DNA from: Thermomucor indicae-seudaticae
Lineage: Eukaryota > Mucoromycota > Mucoromycetes > Mucorales > Lichtheimiaceae
Direction of reading: 5' to 3'
Assembly (NCBI GenBank): GCA_000787465.1
Contig: JSYX01000156.1
Coordinates: 1 to 63,461 of the forward strand
DNA length: 63,461 nucleotides
Every line of letters starts with the position of its first letter. Positions within the stretch are counted from its first letter, which is position 1. The notes beneath the pieces were generated by a model, which saw only the letters and a program-made list of their open reading frames with translations, was not told where the DNA came from and ran no database searches. Made by a program: the position numbers and the translations under genes. Of the stretch, positions 59,704-63,461 are shown piece by piece.

Positions 59704-61780
59704 TTATGGGTTGCTTGCGGATTGCTGTTGTTGTGGTGGTGCTTGTGGTTGCTGTTGGAATAAATGATGCAGCAAGGCAGCCATCTGATGCTGCTGCTGC
59801 TGTTGTTGTCGTTGCTTGTTCATGGCGTGATATTGGGCGGCAGATGCGATGAGTGGTAAGATTTCAGCAGGCAGACTATTCAGTTGCAGACCAATGGCTT
59901 CCAGGATAGGAAGGAGGTTGTTGTGAGTGGCGTCCGCGGATTGAAACGTAGGTGGCGGTGGCGGTGTTGGTAAAAGACTGGCAAGAGGCGAGGTTGATGT
60001 TGAAAGAGGATGAGGGCTTTGTTGAACGGGTGGAAGAGGGAATGCCGAGGTCATAAAGGCTGTATTAGGATCTGGAAAAGGAGCAGACAAGAGTGGTGGA
60101 GGTGGTGGTGAAGTAGTACATGATGCTGCCCGTTTTTGTCTCTTGTTATTGACAGGTTGTGACACTGTAGGTCGAGGTATCGTGTTTGGCGCTATATTCA
60201 ACGTCCCTGTGCTTCGTCGGTGTCCCTTATCGGGCATCGAAGAACTCTGAGAAGCCAGTTTAGACTTGGTCTTTGCTCCTCCTGCCCCGCTGGCACTGGT
60301 CCGATTGCGCTTCTTGATCACGTCTGTCTTGAGACTAAGTGGACGCACCACACCGTGTAGCTTGAGAAATAGACCGCAAGCATTGCATAATGGCTGCCCC
60401 TCTGGATTTCTTCGCCATAAAGGAGTGGTGGTAGTCCCGCAGTTCGTGCACTTTATGTTCTTGTTGTTGTTATTATTAGACGCTTTGCGGGACTGTAAAG
60501 GCGACGATGCGGAGGCAGAAGGAGACGGGGTTGGCGGTGAACTATTATTTCGCTGACCTGCATCGTCTCCAGAATGGCCGTTTCGACCCTCCTCGCTGAA
60601 TGAATTAGCCGTGGGCTGTCCCGTGTAATCATTGCTAACGCTAGGTCCGCATGGCAATGGCTGGCTGAAGGTTGGAACTGGACTAGGCTGAGGCTGCTGC
60701 TGCTGCTGCTGCAAACCTGGAGTGCTGCCGTCGTTGGTATAGAACACCTTAAACAATTCTTCAAAGCTGAGACCACCAGCATTGAAAGGTGTCTTTTGTT
60801 GTTGTACGAGCAGTGAATTATCCAAAGAGGATGGGGTGGCAGGGTCCGAGTGTGGAGAGGCAGCAAGGTCGCGTCCAAAGAAAGGCGGTGGAGAGGGAGC
60901 GTGCGAATGTGGTGGAGAGTAGTAATTCTGATGCTGCAATAGAGAAGTACTCATAGATCCTGACCCTAGAAAGAATGACTGCACTGATCCAGAAATGCTT
61001 GGATCACTCTCCTGGTACGAAGATGCCGAAAACGTTGGGCTGAACGACGCATAAGAGTCCTCTTTTTGATGATCCAAATAGAGGCTGTGCTGCTGATCAT
61101 TCACGGACGAGTCGAATTCACACAAAGGTATCGTGATACTGTTGGCAGAAGACAATTGAGGCGACTGCCCTGCATGTCGCTTGGAAAGCTATATGTGTAA
61201 TGGAAGAAAACAAGTTTAGTATCTTACTCAAGATGATGATGGAGAAGAGCAATAGCTGTACCTTTTGAGGGTGTGAAGTCTCAACCTGAGAACTGCCAGA
61301 GATCATTACGTTTTTGTTTTCTGATGCCAAATCTGGATTCTCATCCAAAAAGTTCATCATATAAGGAGGAGCAGAAGACGACAAAAGGGCTACCGTATCG
61401 TCAGGCGAAGGAGGCGCGTTGGGCTGCTCTTCCTTGTTGCTGTTGATCGCTTCTGCAGAGTTCAATTTTGTTTCTTCTTGATCGATCATCATGCGATCCT
61501 CGTCGCAAGACTTGGATTTTGCTGCTGTCCTGTTTTTGAGTGTCATGGCCATCATGCGCCACGTTAAGTTTTCGAGACGGGAACCATTCGGTAAGTTGTC
61601 TTTGGCTTTGGTATACATTCTCCACACTTGACTAGAAAGCGGGTCTTTTGCTGCTTGATCGTCGTCTTTCTTGGCGCTCGAGCCTTTCCGTTTGGGTGGT
61701 TCAAATAATGAATCAGCCAAAAGCTGGCTGGCTATCGACGCCGGTCCTAGTGGTTTCTTTTTCGTGTCGCTTTGAGGCAT
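59704..61780 (-). CDS. GATA zinc-finger transcription factor, AreA/NIT2-like
   Basis: Start at 61780: [20 protein letters not shown]. The conserved fungal N-terminal element [20 protein letters not shown], then [10 protein letters not shown] (the AreA/GATA-associated domain), lies in exon 1. Exon 2 holds long Ser/Gln tracts and one class-IV zinc finger, [20 protein letters not shown] then [13 protein letters not shown]. Its spacing is Cys-x2-Cys-x17-Cys-x2-Cys, followed by the basic arm [15 protein letters not shown]. This layout is that of AreA/Nit2/Gln3-type regulators of nitrogen catabolism, which bind GATA sites. About 700 residues; the C-terminal third is Pro/Gln-rich. Whether it regulates nitrogen genes in this fungus is inference. 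Confidence 0.88.
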
Positions 61781-63098
61781 AAGAACTGTACATAAAGGAG
61801 GAGAAGGAGGAAAAAAGAGAAGAGGAAAAGAAAGACAATTAGGCGCGCCCAACTCTTTCGCTGGTGTTGGCCCGTATGATGGCTTTTTCTTTTTTTACTT
61901 CCACCCACTTGGAAAGGGAGACCACATTTTTATATATATAGGCTATTTACAATACATGCCTCGTTGCCATGCGGTGTCTCAATTGTGGAGCGGCGATCGC
62001 CTCCCATTTTTGGGATCTTCGATATCTTTTGCTTGCATATGACTGGTTACCCAAGTTGGTGACACCGGAAAACCGACATTGAAGAAAAAAGGTCCAGGCA
62101 GGATTACCTTTTTATCCAAGATACTGCGCCGAGGATCGCGTCTCCTCACGAAGAATGCTCACATAGGAACCGAGTACATTAGAGCGCTATGGGAACGTAC
62201 AAAATGATGGAAAGCGACATAATCAACCCACCAATCAACCCGATCGTTCCCGACGGGCTGTGTCATCCGAATCCCCCTCATTGAGATAGTTTTTCTGCTA
62301 CCGATTACCCAAAAGAACAATGGGCGATGGCTAATGATGAGGGACGTGAAAGAGTAAAGAAGTCGAAGCTTGGGCCATCCAGGCAAGTGATACGCTTTTT
62401 CATGTCAATAAGTCTGATATTCAAGTTTTTTGTTATCTTATAGTTGATTAGATGATGGCACTTTCGTTATCAATGAGGGGATTGCTCTTATCTTTGTTCC
62501 TTTTAAGGAATGTCACACATACTCACACGACACGTTCACGGTCTTTTACAGAAAACACGGTCTCCATGATAACGTGCTAGCCAGGGTCAGTAACATTCTT
62601 GATCTTGCTCGATTAACCACATTATTCATAGTAATGAACCTATTCTTTGACTGACTTTATGTATAAACAGGAGACAGGCAAAAAACCGGTTATAAAGTTT
62701 ATCGATACATCATTGCCCTTTGCATTCAGGCTGAGTATCGGACCAACAAAAGAGAGTGGCCACAATGACGCAAGGAGCTTAATTTGACGCAAAAAGAGTC
62801 CCTGGCCACAAAAAGCTTGGTGCCCGTCGTCAAAATATATAAGCGTCACTCAGAAAAAGCTCCTCCTTGTCCAAAGTTGATGGCTTTGATAAGGCCCTTG
62901 TTAGGACGGGTTCCGGTTTGCCGGAGATTTGTCCAAAAGAGGGTTTGCCCCCTTTTCCTTTCGGACACCAGCTGCGGCCCATAAAAGGGTGTCCACCAAA
63001 ACCGGTGCCCTCAGGCCACCGCTATACGTCTAAGCCACAATCCTTTAAATAAGCAAAGTGGCACAAGTGTACCACGTTCTTCTTTGCATCGACCTAGA
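61781..63098. other. Spacer upstream of the terminal partial ORF
   Basis: The GATA-factor 5' flank and about 1 kb with only motif-free ORFs. The 3' end has an A/T box tttaaata near 63045, some 50 bases before the ATG at 63099, placed as expected for a TATA-like element. Confidence 0.4.
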
Positions 63099-63461
63099 AT
63101 GTCTGACATCACAACGTATTTCGACCACCTTCCGAATGGAAACTGCTGTCAAACCGTGAGAGCTCGCTATGACCCGGACAAAGATTTATTCGTTGACTTC
63201 AACCTCGACATTGGCTGGTGCATGCGTGAAATATCGGGTCCTAAGCGTCAGAAGGACGGCACCCATAGATACTCGAAAGCTTGCATGGGCAGTGTACATT
63301 GCACGAACGGAAATTGCCCTGCAAACAGAGACATTCGACCGATGCACAATCTTGCTCTTGTTCATAAAAACATTGTTTCCTTGCGGCTTGCCCGGCTGCA
63401 CCGGTACCATTGAGCACAGACCTTGCCCCGTAAAGATGGAATTTCGATTTAAGGGGGAGCA
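63099..63461 (+). pseudogene. GCM/FLYWCH-like zinc-binding domain, partial, transposon-related
   Basis: ATG at 63099: MSDITTYFDHLPNGNCCQTV, then GWCMREISGPKRQKDGTHRY, SKACMGSVHCTNGNCPANRD. After one shift of frame near 63375 the reading continues CGLPGCTGTIEHRPC and VKMEFRFKG to the window end. The spaced Cys/His residues look like a GCM- or WRKY/FLYWCH-type zinc domain, which in fungi commonly begins Mutator-like transposases. The frame change has no splice signals, so this copy is probably broken. It continues outside the window, so its C-terminal catalytic part cannot be judged. Confidence 0.5.

Overview
The window is nuclear DNA of a filamentous, early-diverging fungus, most likely Mucoromycota and probably Mucorales. 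Genes are dense and broken by many short GT-AG introns of roughly 50-80 bases. The set includes fungal markers: a family-15 mannosyltransferase (KRE2/MNT1 type), an AreA-type GATA factor with its fungal N-terminal domain, glucosamine-6-phosphate acetyltransferase for chitin, and a BYE1-like PHD/TFIIS/SPOC protein. The low-complexity poly-Gln proteins and decayed mobile elements also fit that group. The phylum call is inference; no marker here fixes the genus.

Layout. 1-1508: gene-free, opening with one copy of a dispersed repeat. 1509-20506: SAMHD1-like dNTPase, NOP13-like and ZNF830-like RNA-processing proteins, CDK7-like kinase, a small secreted double-psi barrel protein, a PLP aminotransferase, Mediator subunit 15-like coactivator, a PH-domain protein and a BYE1-like transcription factor. 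20507-24372 is an accessory island: a decayed Tc1/mariner element with terminal inverted repeats, a perfect 22-bp-arm palindrome, an ORF with a TnpB/Fanzor-type C-terminus, and the second copy of the dispersed repeat. 24373-29649: YCII-family protein, GNA1, a Ca3427-like binding protein and a membrane-anchored aldehyde dehydrogenase. 29650-32260 is a second accessory stretch with a 21-bp tandem repeat and a second, more decayed TnpB/Fanzor-like copy. 32446-35027: MO25/Hym1 and a small orphan protein. 35028-38547 is gene-poor and holds a pogo-type MITE. 38548-61780 is compact: G-alpha subunit, PSD2-type phosphatidylserine decarboxylase, GT15 mannosyltransferase, RBM22/SLT11 splicing factor, MCM4, monothiol glutaredoxin 5, PMC1-type calcium ATPase, eIF3d, a Snapin-like protein and a GATA factor. 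61781-63461: spacer, then the start of a GCM-like zinc-binding ORF, probably from a transposon.

The genes form no single pathway. They are mostly single-copy housekeeping genes in transcription (CDK7, Med15, BYE1), RNA processing (NOP13, ZNF830, RBM22), replication (MCM4 with an ACGCGT box close upstream), translation (eIF3d) and membrane or wall metabolism (PSD2, GNA1, GT15). The most interesting material is the pair of related TnpB/Fanzor-like remnants in the two accessory stretches. They share the C-terminal zinc-ribbon and RD..AA..IAIA signature and differ in how they have decayed. Exon boundaries given here were read by eye and are approximate unless a junction is described.
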